Shown piece by piece: positions 23,732 to 29,638 of a DNA stretch of 30,705 nucleotides. The stretch is from a virus. The number at the start of each line of letters is the position of its first letter. The stretch's first letter is position 1. Both the position numbers and the translations under genes were made by a program. The notes beneath the pieces were generated by a model. The model did not search any database. It was not told the origin of the DNA and was given only the letters and a program-made list of their open reading frames with translations. The stretch is from positions 1-30,705 of the IMG/VR virus record IMGVR_UViG_3300025601_000077. One strand, given 5' to 3'.

Positions 23732-24444
23732 TATCTGTGTCCTAACTCGTTAATATCTGTCATTACGACAACGCAGTATTTAACTCCTTCTTTCATTGGC
23801 AAAGATGCATGTTCATAAATATAGTTGGATGGACACAAAAGAATATCTCCAGCTTTTGGAGTATGAATATGGTTATCTAATCTTGGAAATTTTATTTCTC
23901 CACCCTCGTAGTCATCATTAATGTATATTACTGCAGATACGGTACAATTATACATTGGTCCGTGGTCGGCATGAATGTTAAAGTGCTTCCCCTCTCCCTC
24001 ATATTTAACAAAATTAAAGGCTTCATAATATGTTACACTAATTCCCCAATATCTTGCATAGTCATCCACACACATCTTTAGCTTTTGATAAATTTCTTCA
24101 TGTAGGTCAATGAGCTCACTATTGTTTTTATCTCTTGTCCCCAGGTTTTCTTTTTTATATTTAAAATCTACGCAGTCTCTAGCTTTTTTAATGGGGGTGG
24201 TTGAATTTGTTACTTGAGCTTCACTCCATCTATATTTACCGTTGTTGGATAGGTTTTTTTCAAGTATTCCGATATACCTTTCTGAATCTTTTTTTGAGAA
24301 TGTGTTCCGATAAACATTTAACCCTAAGGCTAAATTTTCAACTAAAATATCACCTTCTATTGTTTTTGAAACACTTCTATTTGATGCCGTCTCTGACCTA
24401 TCTTTTGTAAACCATTCATTTAAATTCTCGTCATTGTTATGCAT
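23731..24444 (-). CDS. 2OG-Fe(II) oxygenase, P4H-like, paralogue 1 (237 aa)
   Basis: The Fe ligands are H158 and D160 (FNIHADHG) and H212 (YIYEHASLP). K222 (GVKYCVVVM) takes the 2-oxoglutarate-binding place. The shared subfamily phrase is EAFNFVKYEGEGKHF, then NCTVSAVIYINDDYEGGEI. The N-terminal 30 residues are polar and probably flexible. An AAGGAAATA ribosome site precedes the ATG. The closest relative in the window is the gene at 22272-22955, one gene downstream, as expected from duplication with an unrelated gene between. Confidence 0.88.
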   Translation of the reverse strand: MHNNDENLNEWFTKDRSETASNRSVSKTIEGDILVENLALGLNVYRNTFSKKDSERYIGILEKNLSNNGKYRWSEAQVTNSTTPIKKARDCVDFKYKKENLGTRDKNNSELIDLHEEIYQKLKMCVDDYARYWGISVTYYEAFNFVKYEGEGKHFNIHADHGPMYNCTVSAVIYINDDYEGGEIKFPRLDNHIHTPKAGDILLCPSNYIYEHASLPMKEGVKYCVVVMTDINELGHR

Positions 24445-24454
24445 TATTTCCTTT

Positions 24455-25060
24455 TTATACTAAGATTAATGGCATCCACTTTTGTGGATACTGCCCTTCA
24501 ATTTTACTTAATGTACTCACGTTAAATGATATTCCACGTTCTATTCCAGAAAACAAAGTTTTGCTAGCGGCTTCAAAAACAGCAAGAGATCCTTCACCTA
24601 CATCATATTTTACTTCATTTACGGTGATTGAAGCCTTGTTATTTGTTTTTAGAAACCAGTATCCGGAGTAGGAGGGCGAACTGATTCCTCCAGTATCATA
24701 CCAAAAGTCTTCAAGAAACTCTTCTTCATACTCAGAGGATATGTAGTAGTGAGTTTTTTCTGTATTTGTGTCACTCTGTTTAGAAAATTGTTTTATTTCT
24801 TTAGATATTTCATTTAAACAAAGAGCTATTTTTTTGTTGTATATTTGAAAATAGTTAAATGATAGATCATTTACGCAGGACCTTTTATATAAAAAATCTG
24901 CCTTGTTCCCTGATTCAAAAAAATAAATATTTTCTTTATTTTCTTTTATTTTTTCTATGTCCTCTATTACATTAAGTGGATCTATGATAGAAAAACTTAT
25001 TAAGTTATTTTTTCTATTCTTTTCAAAAATAATATTTTCTTTATGAGCATTTTTTCTCAT
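24455..25060 (-). CDS. Degenerate 2OG-oxygenase-like protein without metal ligands (201 aa)
   Basis: The C-terminal half keeps the strand order of the neighbouring oxygenases: SGYWFLKTNNKASITVNEVK, then VGEGSLAVFEAA, then SGIERGISFNVSTL, which matches GGxLxF, PxxGSLLxFP and HGVxxSGxRYxV. However, the HxD pair is not visible and the distal His position reads Phe-Ser. It therefore looks like a catalytically dead paralogue, perhaps a regulatory or substrate-binding partner. The sequence is Lys/Asn-rich and very AT-rich, and much diverged, so the assignment is tentative. It sits directly before the first active oxygenase. Confidence 0.6.
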   Translation of the reverse strand: MRKNAHKENIIFEKNRKNNLISFSIIDPLNVIEDIEKIKENKENIYFFESGNKADFLYKRSCVNDLSFNYFQIYNKKIALCLNEISKEIKQFSKQSDTNTEKTHYYISSEYEEEFLEDFWYDTGGISSPSYSGYWFLKTNNKASITVNEVKYDVGEGSLAVFEAASKTLFSGIERGISFNVSTLSKIEGQYPQKWMPLILV

Positions 25061-25068
25061 TAAGCTTA

Positions 25069-25617
25069 TTACCCTTCTTTTATTTTACCACCAATACGAT
25101 GATTGTACCAGATGTATGGGTATCCAGAGTCTCTAGGCATTTCTTTTTCAGGAAAAAGCATCCTTCCATCATTAAAATATTTATTGTAAACTTGATTTCC
25201 CATATTTAAAGCTTTTTTGTAAATATTTTCAAGAACTTTATTTCTGTCAGCACTCACCTCTGTCATCATTTCAAAGTTATTATATAAAACATCTCTTAAT
25301 ATAAACATTAGCCATTTCCACCAACCCCTTCTTCTATATCTTGGACTTGTGTAGGCTCTAACTCCAAAGTATATACCCAGTTCAGTTTTTAAACCATACA
25401 TAGCATAAGCATCTGGATACCTATGATATGTATACGAAGATTCTATTACGGTCCCTGGTAAAAAATCATCATTTTTATAAAAAGAAACTATACAAGAAAT
25501 TGTTAAGCTATTTTTTATTTTTTGAACATGTACCCACATGTTTTCAAGTTCTTTTGGAAAACAAGAAAGATCTACAAAGTTGTAGTCATTTATTTTTATT
25601 GGAACTACTTTTGTCAT
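25069..25617 (-). CDS. GNAT-like N-acetyltransferase (182 aa)
   Basis: The motif A region, GVRAYTSPRYRRRGWWKWLM, has the (R/Q)xxGxx acetyl-CoA pyrophosphate loop of GNAT enzymes at RRRGWW and is preceded by a beta strand (ELGIYFGVRAY). A C-terminal NKVLENIYKKALNMG could be the motif B helix. Residue identity is weak and the last Gly of the loop is Trp, so activity is uncertain. It is the first gene of the oxygenase cassette, 17 nt after the Hint-domain tail gene. The substrate is unknown. A sugar or protein amine is possible. Confidence 0.6.
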   Translation of the reverse strand: MTKVVPIKINDYNFVDLSCFPKELENMWVHVQKIKNSLTISCIVSFYKNDDFLPGTVIESSYTYHRYPDAYAMYGLKTELGIYFGVRAYTSPRYRRRGWWKWLMFILRDVLYNNFEMMTEVSADRNKVLENIYKKALNMGNQVYNKYFNDGRMLFPEKEMPRDSGYPYIWYNHRIGGKIKEG

Positions 25618-25634
25618 GACTTATCATCATCCTA

Positions 25635-26600
25635 TTATTCAATGCTGGCTGAGTCATGGACTAAAACATTTTCTGTAAAGAACATGTCATATGGCTCTGT
25701 ATTTATTGATACAACTGTGTGCTGTGCTTCTATTGATTCAAGCAAGAATATTTCTACCCAACCTTCTTGATCGTATGACCAGATTAGATCTGTTTCTAAA
25801 ATTTCTTTTGAAATAATAAAAGTTGCTTCACTGTCTCGGCTAACAAGTATCCAGTGAGAATCTGAAAAAACATCATCATTTATGATAACTGCCCAATCAG
25901 ACAATCTTTCAAATATAGAGACTACTGTTGTTTCTGTAAGTTCTATAGTTGGATTTGAATCGTGCCAATTTATTGCTTCCTGATTGGCAAATTGATTTGG
26001 CATGTAAGGGAACCCCTCTATATTTACAGAAATTAAAGTGTCTCCAACTTCAAGATCTTTTGCCGCTACAAGACCCCCTGGAGTCCTAATTAATGTTTCA
26101 AGTCCTACACTCTTTCCAGGCCAGAAGAACGGTGGGAAAAATGGTGGGAAGAATGGGAAGAACGGGAAGAACGGGAAAAATGGAGGAAAGAATGGGAAGA
26201 ATGGTGGGAAGAACGGGAAAAATGGAGGAAAGAATGGGAAGAATGGTGGGAAGAACGGGAAGAACGGTGGGGCAACATATTGGTAGTAATTATAGTTAAC
26301 AAGGCTTCCTGCGTCTAAAGATATTCCTGCAACTGGATTTGTATTAATTATCTGTTGATTTATTGCTGAGTCTCCTGTACTTGTTGCAGTTTGTGTACCA
26401 ACAATTAATCCAAGATTAGTAATTGCTAAATTTGCATTTGTTCGTGTTTGACCAATAACATTTGGAACTAGCGACATTACCCTTTTCCAAACACCTTCAA
26501 CTTTAACAAAAGATTCAGAAACTTCTTTCCAGGAACTAGAAACTTTAACCCAAATGTTATTAGGTCCTTTCCAAGTGCCTCCAACCTTAATACGAGACAT
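25635..26600 (-). CDS. Tail protein: VKV-W repeats, PASTA, Pro/Phe repeat, Hint domain (321 aa)
   Basis: Four regions follow each other. Residues 1-41 have three VKV..W modules (IKVGGTWKG, VKVSSSWKE, VKVEGVWKR) as in the cysteine-rich tail protein. Residues 44-106 are a PASTA domain (VPNVIGQTRTNANLAITNLG, a module that binds peptidoglycan or beta-lactams in kinases and PBPs). Residues 111-159 are almost only Pro and Phe. Residues 164-316 are a Hint (hedgehog/intein) domain: LIRTPGGLVAAKDLEVGDTL, FSDSHWILVS (block B His) and FTENVLVHD before a Ser. The first residue is Ser rather than Cys and the last is Asp rather than Asn, as in some bacterial intein-like domains. It is likely a virion protein. 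Autoprocessing is a hypothesis. Confidence 0.8.
   Translation of the reverse strand: MSRIKVGGTWKGPNNIWVKVSSSWKEVSESFVKVEGVWKRVMSLVPNVIGQTRTNANLAITNLGLIVGTQTATSTGDSAINQQIINTNPVAGISLDAGSLVNYNYYQYVAPPFFPFFPPFFPFFPPFFPFFPPFFPFFPPFFPFFPFFPFFPPFFPPFFWPGKSVGLETLIRTPGGLVAAKDLEVGDTLISVNIEGFPYMPNQFANQEAINWHDSNPTIELTETTVVSIFERLSDWAVIINDDVFSDSHWILVSRDSEATFIISKEILETDLIWSYDQEGWVEIFLLESIEAQHTVVSINTEPYDMFFTENVLVHDSASIE
26109..26280. repeat. Low-complexity tandem repeat encoding the Pro/Phe stretch
   Basis: GGGAAGAA-type units on the plus strand. A 42-bp unit (26182-26223) is repeated almost exactly at 26224-26265, and shorter 9-15 bp units surround it. The minus-strand protein reads as PPFFPFF blocks. The region is prone to slippage, so repeat number may vary between relatives. 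Confidence 0.95.
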
Positions 26601-26618
26601 AATTAAATCCTTTCAAGC

Positions 26619-27413
26619 TTATGTATATTTTACCCATGTGTCTCCGTTTTCCCCATCACCAGGTGTTGGGGAAGAAGTTGAAGCAAAAACATTCCTAACC
26701 CTAAAAGAACCAATGGGCTGTTCTCCCGAAAGGGTTATCGTTGTTGCCAAATTCACGGTTCCACCATTAATTTCTGGTGATGTAATGGTCTTATTTGTCA
26801 TTGTTTGAACGCTTACAAGATTTACAGATTCAGACTGATTAGAAAAGACCCTTCCATCAGAACTGACATAAGATAGGGCAGTTCCTGCATTATTTTGCCA
26901 TTCTTGAATGTTTGCGGTTTGTGATACCTGGGACTTAACTACAACTCCTATGTGAGATGCGTTTCCAACAATAACATTTACCCCTGTGGTTGTTGATTGA
27001 GTCGTGCTTCCCACCGTTATGTATCCTGCTAGGTTTGCGTTTCCGCCAACCCCGACTGACCCTACGCTAACCGAAGAGGAGTTTTGCCATTGCTGCAAGG
27101 GTGCAGTTTGTGATACTATTGCCCTGATGGTTATAGGTGTTGTTGCTATAGACTGACTGGTAACTACGTTGGGTGATTCTGTTAACGAAACTTGTTCCAA
27201 GTATGTTGCAGTTAGGCCAATAACAGATGACTCTACTATGGCTACACGATCATTAATACTTCTAAAATTACCCTCGATGCTATCGTTTGGTATTGGCTCT
27301 GTAGTATAATCATCTACCCCGTAATGATATACCCTAAGAGCTTCTTGAATGGAAGCGTCGTCGGAAAACTGAGGTATGCGGCTTTTGTACTGAAATCCTA
27401 CTACTTGAGACAT
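26619..27413 (-). CDS. Tail fibre protein sharing a domain with the 343-aa fibre (264 aa)
   Basis: Residues 1-125 are unique: MSQVVGFQYKSRIPQFSDDA, then a coil-like middle ending in SIATTPITIRAIVSQTAPLQ. From about residue 125 the sequence NLAGYITVGSTTQSTTTG onward is the copy of the fibre domain also found at 15700-16004. The last 30 residues (EQPIGSFRVRNVFAS, ending DTWVKYT) differ. A GGTATAAT-type box formed around the upstream stop codon and an AGGTGA site precede its ATG. It is probably part of the adsorption structure. Confidence 0.8.
   Translation of the reverse strand: MSQVVGFQYKSRIPQFSDDASIQEALRVYHYGVDDYTTEPIPNDSIEGNFRSINDRVAIVESSVIGLTATYLEQVSLTESPNVVTSQSIATTPITIRAIVSQTAPLQQWQNSSSVSVGSVGVGGNANLAGYITVGSTTQSTTTGVNVIVGNASHIGVVVKSQVSQTANIQEWQNNAGTALSYVSSDGRVFSNQSESVNLVSVQTMTNKTITSPEINGGTVNLATTITLSGEQPIGSFRVRNVFASTSSPTPGDGENGDTWVKYT
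26734..27038. repeat. Direct repeat copy B (305 bp, shared with 15700-16004)
   Basis: This is the partner of copy A: 281 bp exactly identical, then two differences (27015 and 27021) up to 27038. Identity breaks sharply at both ends. That indicates a recent duplication or gene conversion rather than slow divergence. Confidence 0.97.
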
Positions 27414-27428
27414 GTAATCACCTAATAA

Positions 27429-27437
27429 ATTATACCA
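27429..27437 (-). promoter_or_regulatory. Possible extended -10 box before the 264-aa fibre gene
   Basis: TGGTATAAT on the minus strand, overlapping the stop codon of the preceding gene. It is 15 nt before the ATG at 27413, with an AGGTGA site (27418-27423) between. Because the bases also encode the last codons, a chance match is possible. Confidence 0.45.
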
Positions 27438-28017
27438 CTGTAATGGTAGTTGCGACCTTTATTGTTTCTGCGTCTAAGCTTGACCAAGTTCCTCCGGATA
27501 GCTTTACTCCCTCAACAACAACTTCAATATTGGAGCCAGAAATCACTTTGGACCTTACTGTTAATAAGGTTGGTTCTGAGTTTATTGCTGTTAGATTAAC
27601 TATATAGTTGTCAACACTAGATATAATTGTTCCTGGTGGAACAATGTCTGCTACAGGAATAGCTATAGTGGTTAGACCAGTCGTAAATAGTTTTTCAACA
27701 TTTCTTGAGTATATTGGTGGATTAAGTCTTAGAACTTGGTCCCAATTGTCCCCTACTACCTTTGGATTGTAGATAAAAAGCCATCCATAGTTTGCTCCAG
27801 CAGCGGTATTTATATAAACATCCCCCTCTACCGGAATAATAACATCTCCAAAAACGTTCTCTGATACTGTTATGTCATTTGGATTACCCGATCCTGCATA
27901 AAATGTTGCCCCTCTTTGCCCTTGTGGTCCAAAGTCAACTCCAACACTTATTGTTGTCGGGGGTGCTAAAACAACAAGGTCGTCTGTATTGATAACAACA
28001 TCAAATATAGATGTCAT
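27430..28017 (-). CDS. Probable tail protein with short collagen-like segment (195 aa)
   Basis: The segment VGVDFGPQGQRGATFYAGSG is a short collagen-like GPQGxRG motif of the kind that starts many phage fibre domains. It is followed by the common INTAAGANYGWLFIYNPKVVGDNWDQV region (a tail/fibre beta domain). The C-terminal part is a beta-rich, Val/Ile-heavy domain ending DAETIKVATTITVV. Its ATG overlaps the stop of the preceding gene (ATGA). It probably joins the two fibre-type genes around it in one structure. Confidence 0.7.
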   Translation of the reverse strand: MTSIFDVVINTDDLVVLAPPTTISVGVDFGPQGQRGATFYAGSGNPNDITVSENVFGDVIIPVEGDVYINTAAGANYGWLFIYNPKVVGDNWDQVLRLNPPIYSRNVEKLFTTGLTTIAIPVADIVPPGTIISSVDNYIVNLTAINSEPTLLTVRSKVISGSNIEVVVEGVKLSGGTWSSLDAETIKVATTITVV

Positions 28018-28367
28018 GGCGTTGTAATGTCTCCAGTTACCAGAATTGTTCCAGTGAGCAGGGTATAAACAATATTAGAATCTGATTGATCTTCAATGGA
28101 AACATCGTAAAAGTATGTAGTTCCAGGTACTAAGGAGTTTCCCACAGATGGTCTTAGTTCACAAGTAACAGCATTATCTGATATAGATGTGTTTGCTGAT
28201 ATGGTGTTTATAGATGCCCCGCCCTTTGAGGTAGATATCCTGAAGTAGGCATAATAGGTTACATTATCTATTGGATAAATAGCTCCAGCAGATGTTTTGG
28301 GGCGGATAACAAATTGATAAAGGTCACCCTTGTAGTACCTTATGTTGTATGTTGCAGGAAAACTCAT
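28014..28367 (-). CDS. Small beta-sandwich tail protein (117 aa)
   Basis: The layout YYKGDLYQFVIRPKTSAGAI then DNVTYYAYFRISTS matches the beta-sandwich proteins (LtfC/BppU-like) at fibre bases in many phages, with a conserved xxGDxxxFxIxxxxxxG opening. No enzymatic motif is visible. A perfect extended -10 box lies exactly 6 nt upstream of the ATG and there is no Shine-Dalgarno site. The gene is coupled to the next by an ATGA overlap and is the first of the fibre and cassette operon. Confidence 0.7.
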   Translation of the reverse strand: MSFPATYNIRYYKGDLYQFVIRPKTSAGAIYPIDNVTYYAYFRISTSKGGASINTISANTSISDNAVTCELRPSVGNSLVPGTTYFYDVSIEDQSDSNIVYTLLTGTILVTGDITTP

Positions 28368-28373
28368 ATCTTT

Positions 28374-28382
28374 ATTATATCA
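28374..28382 (-). promoter_or_regulatory. Extended -10 box, probable leaderless start of the fibre/cassette operon
   Basis: TGATATAAT on the minus strand, then exactly six bases, then the ATG at 28367. It lies in the short gap after ssb. From here genes are tightly packed for about 10 kb down to the dehydrogenase, so it may drive the whole cassette. Confidence 0.7.
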
Positions 28383-28405
28383 GGTTTGGGTGTGTCCCCT
28401 ACCTG

Positions 28406-28786
28406 TTACCAAACATCTACCTCTTTAATAGGTAGAGATTGTTGATCTTTGTTAAGATAGTTAATGTTGACGGAGATGTCCAAAGCTTTTGTTTCTGTTG
28501 ATCTCTTCTTATTCCCCGTTTGATCCATCCAGGATACCTCTTTGATATACCCCTGTACTGTGATAGGCATACCAATCTTTAAGTTGTCAATGGCTTTGAT
28601 TGCCATTCTGTCCCAGGCAACTACCGTCCATCCGGAGGTATTCGAGTCTTCCCAATCACCATTTTGATTCTGTTTTCTATCTGATGTAATTAGACGAAAC
28701 TTTGCCTTCTGCGTTCCATCTGGCATCGTTCTGGCTTCAATCTCTGTTCCAATTCTTCCTGAAAGAACAATATTTGGATTACTCAT
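28406..28786 (-). CDS. ssb: Single-stranded DNA-binding protein (126 aa)
   Basis: It binds ssDNA during replication and recombination. The OB fold is clear: LSGRIGTEIEARTMPDGTQ, AKFRLITSDRKQNQNGDWED, GWTVVAWDRMAIKAIDNLKI and ITVQGYIKEVSWMDQTG. The WxVVAWxxxA segment resembles actinobacterial SSB types. The C-terminus ends IKEVDVW and lacks the acidic DDDIPF-type tail of cellular SSB. I chose the ATG at 28786 because a GAGGAG site lies just upstream. An in-frame start at 28825 would add 13 residues without one. It stands as a single gene with a strong promoter. Confidence 0.88.
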   Translation of the reverse strand: MSNPNIVLSGRIGTEIEARTMPDGTQKAKFRLITSDRKQNQNGDWEDSNTSGWTVVAWDRMAIKAIDNLKIGMPITVQGYIKEVSWMDQTGNKKRSTETKALDISVNINYLNKDQQSLPIKEVDVW

Positions 28787-28825
28787 TTTAACTCCTCTTT
28801 GTGTGTTTTTTTTGTTAACGTTCAC

Positions 28826-28854
28826 ATCTTACCATTAGGCTAGGCGCTTGTCAA
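28826..28854 (-). promoter_or_regulatory. Strong sigma-70-like promoter of ssb
   Basis: On the minus strand TTGACA (28849-28854) and TAAGAT (28826-28831, with TGG before it) are separated by 17 nt. It is the only complete -35/-10 pair I find in the window. An AACTG-tgga-CAGTT inverted repeat (28853-28866) touches the -35 box and could be an operator. Confidence 0.75.
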
Positions 28855-28958
28855 CTGTCCACAGTTTGCTGTAAAATCATACCGTAAGGATACCCCGCCA
28901 GCACCGCTGGCTCCACCACTGGGCTAACGAACTCATCAAGTGTCTTATCGTTGTTCAT
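28851..28958 (-). CDS. Tiny coupled gene after the glycine-rich fibre gene (35 aa)
   Basis: The ATG at 28958 shares its first base with the TAA of the preceding gene (TAATG). The product is MNNDKTLDEFVSPVVEPAVL and 15 more residues, ending with its TGA inside the -35 box of the ssb promoter. There is no recognisable domain. It shares the higher GC content of the adjacent fibre gene, so it probably came with it. Small tail-fibre assembly or chaperone proteins occur in this position in other phages, but I cannot assign one. Confidence 0.5.
   Translation of the reverse strand: MNNDKTLDEFVSPVVEPAVLAGYPYGMILQQTVDS
28853..28866. repeat. Inverted repeat at the ssb -35 box
   Basis: AACTG and CAGTT arms with a 4-nt centre overlap the last bases of TTGACA. 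It is a candidate repressor site. It is short and could be chance. Confidence 0.35.
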
Positions 28959-29638
28959 TAGATGATCCTGTAAGTAACAACTATGGCTCCCGATGAGCCC
29001 GGAGCACCTCCACCGGGACCGGATTGACCACCACCGCCTCCACCGTTACCAGCACTACCGAGCGAATATGCGTTTCTCAAAGTTGCTCCAAGCATTGCTG
29101 TCGGCCCAAAACTTCCACCCCCTGTTTGCGTAGAGTACCCTCCAGTTGCACCGTTTCCTGTCGCCCCGTCTCCTGCGCCGCCGCCCTGCGCATAGCCCCC
29201 ATACTCAGTACCACCCCTGCCACCATACCCACCTGTTCTCCCAGCGAAAGTTGTTGAAGTTCCATTAACTCCTGCCCCTGCCCCGTAAGACCCACCTGCA
29301 CCTCCGGTGCCGACCGTCCCGACGTTCGCGCCAATAGGGAGAATAAGCAATCCCTCAAATGCACCGGAGCCACCACCGGTTGCCCCTCCCACACCAATGC
29401 CTGCAATGTATCCCGCGGAGCCCCCGCCTCCGCCACCGAGAACCATCACTGTGAAAAGCAACTGGTTTGAAAGAACCGTTAAAGTCTGGCTCCCGGTAGC
29501 AGTGAAAACGTGACGTTTGTACGTGAAGCCTCCGGAAGCAAATGTGGATACTGTCCCACCCGTAGCCGAGTTGAAATTGATCCTACCTAGCCCAGACATC
29601 GGTGAGAACTGTCCCGTAACGCTACCCCTGCGTGGCAT
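28958..29638 (-). CDS. Glycine-rich fibre-tip protein (226 aa)
   Basis: I place the start at 29638 (MPRRGSVTGQFSP), where TGATG couples it to the previous stop. An ATG at 29674 is also in frame. The sequence FTYKRHVFTATGSQTLTVLS followed by VMVLGGGGGGSAGY, then long GGxGG-rich runs and a final AIVVTYRII, is the layout of glycine-rich fibre domains (Gly_rich_2 type), related to poly-glycine adhesin tips such as T4-like gp38. It would make the receptor-contacting surface. GC content is well above the rest of the window, partly because of Gly codons. Confidence 0.8.
   Translation of the reverse strand: MPRRGSVTGQFSPMSGLGRINFNSATGGTVSTFASGGFTYKRHVFTATGSQTLTVLSNQLLFTVMVLGGGGGGSAGYIAGIGVGGATGGGSGAFEGLLILPIGANVGTVGTGGAGGSYGAGAGVNGTSTTFAGRTGGYGGRGGTEYGGYAQGGGAGDGATGNGATGGYSTQTGGGSFGPTAMLGATLRNAYSLGSAGNGGGGGGQSGPGGGAPGSSGAIVVTYRII

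Noticed and set aside
26109-26280. Repeat array resembling CRISPR at first sight
   Set aside because: The units are contiguous without unique spacers and encode protein in frame.
26038-26286. Plus-strand frames made of GGKNGKN repeats
   Set aside because: They mirror the Pro/Phe repeat of the minus-strand tail protein. The bias comes from the tandem repeat, not from a separate gene.
28383-28405. Possible terminator after ssb (GTTTGG ... CCAAAC arms)
   Set aside because: Long loop, weak stem and no U-run. It overlaps the region of the next promoter and is probably chance.
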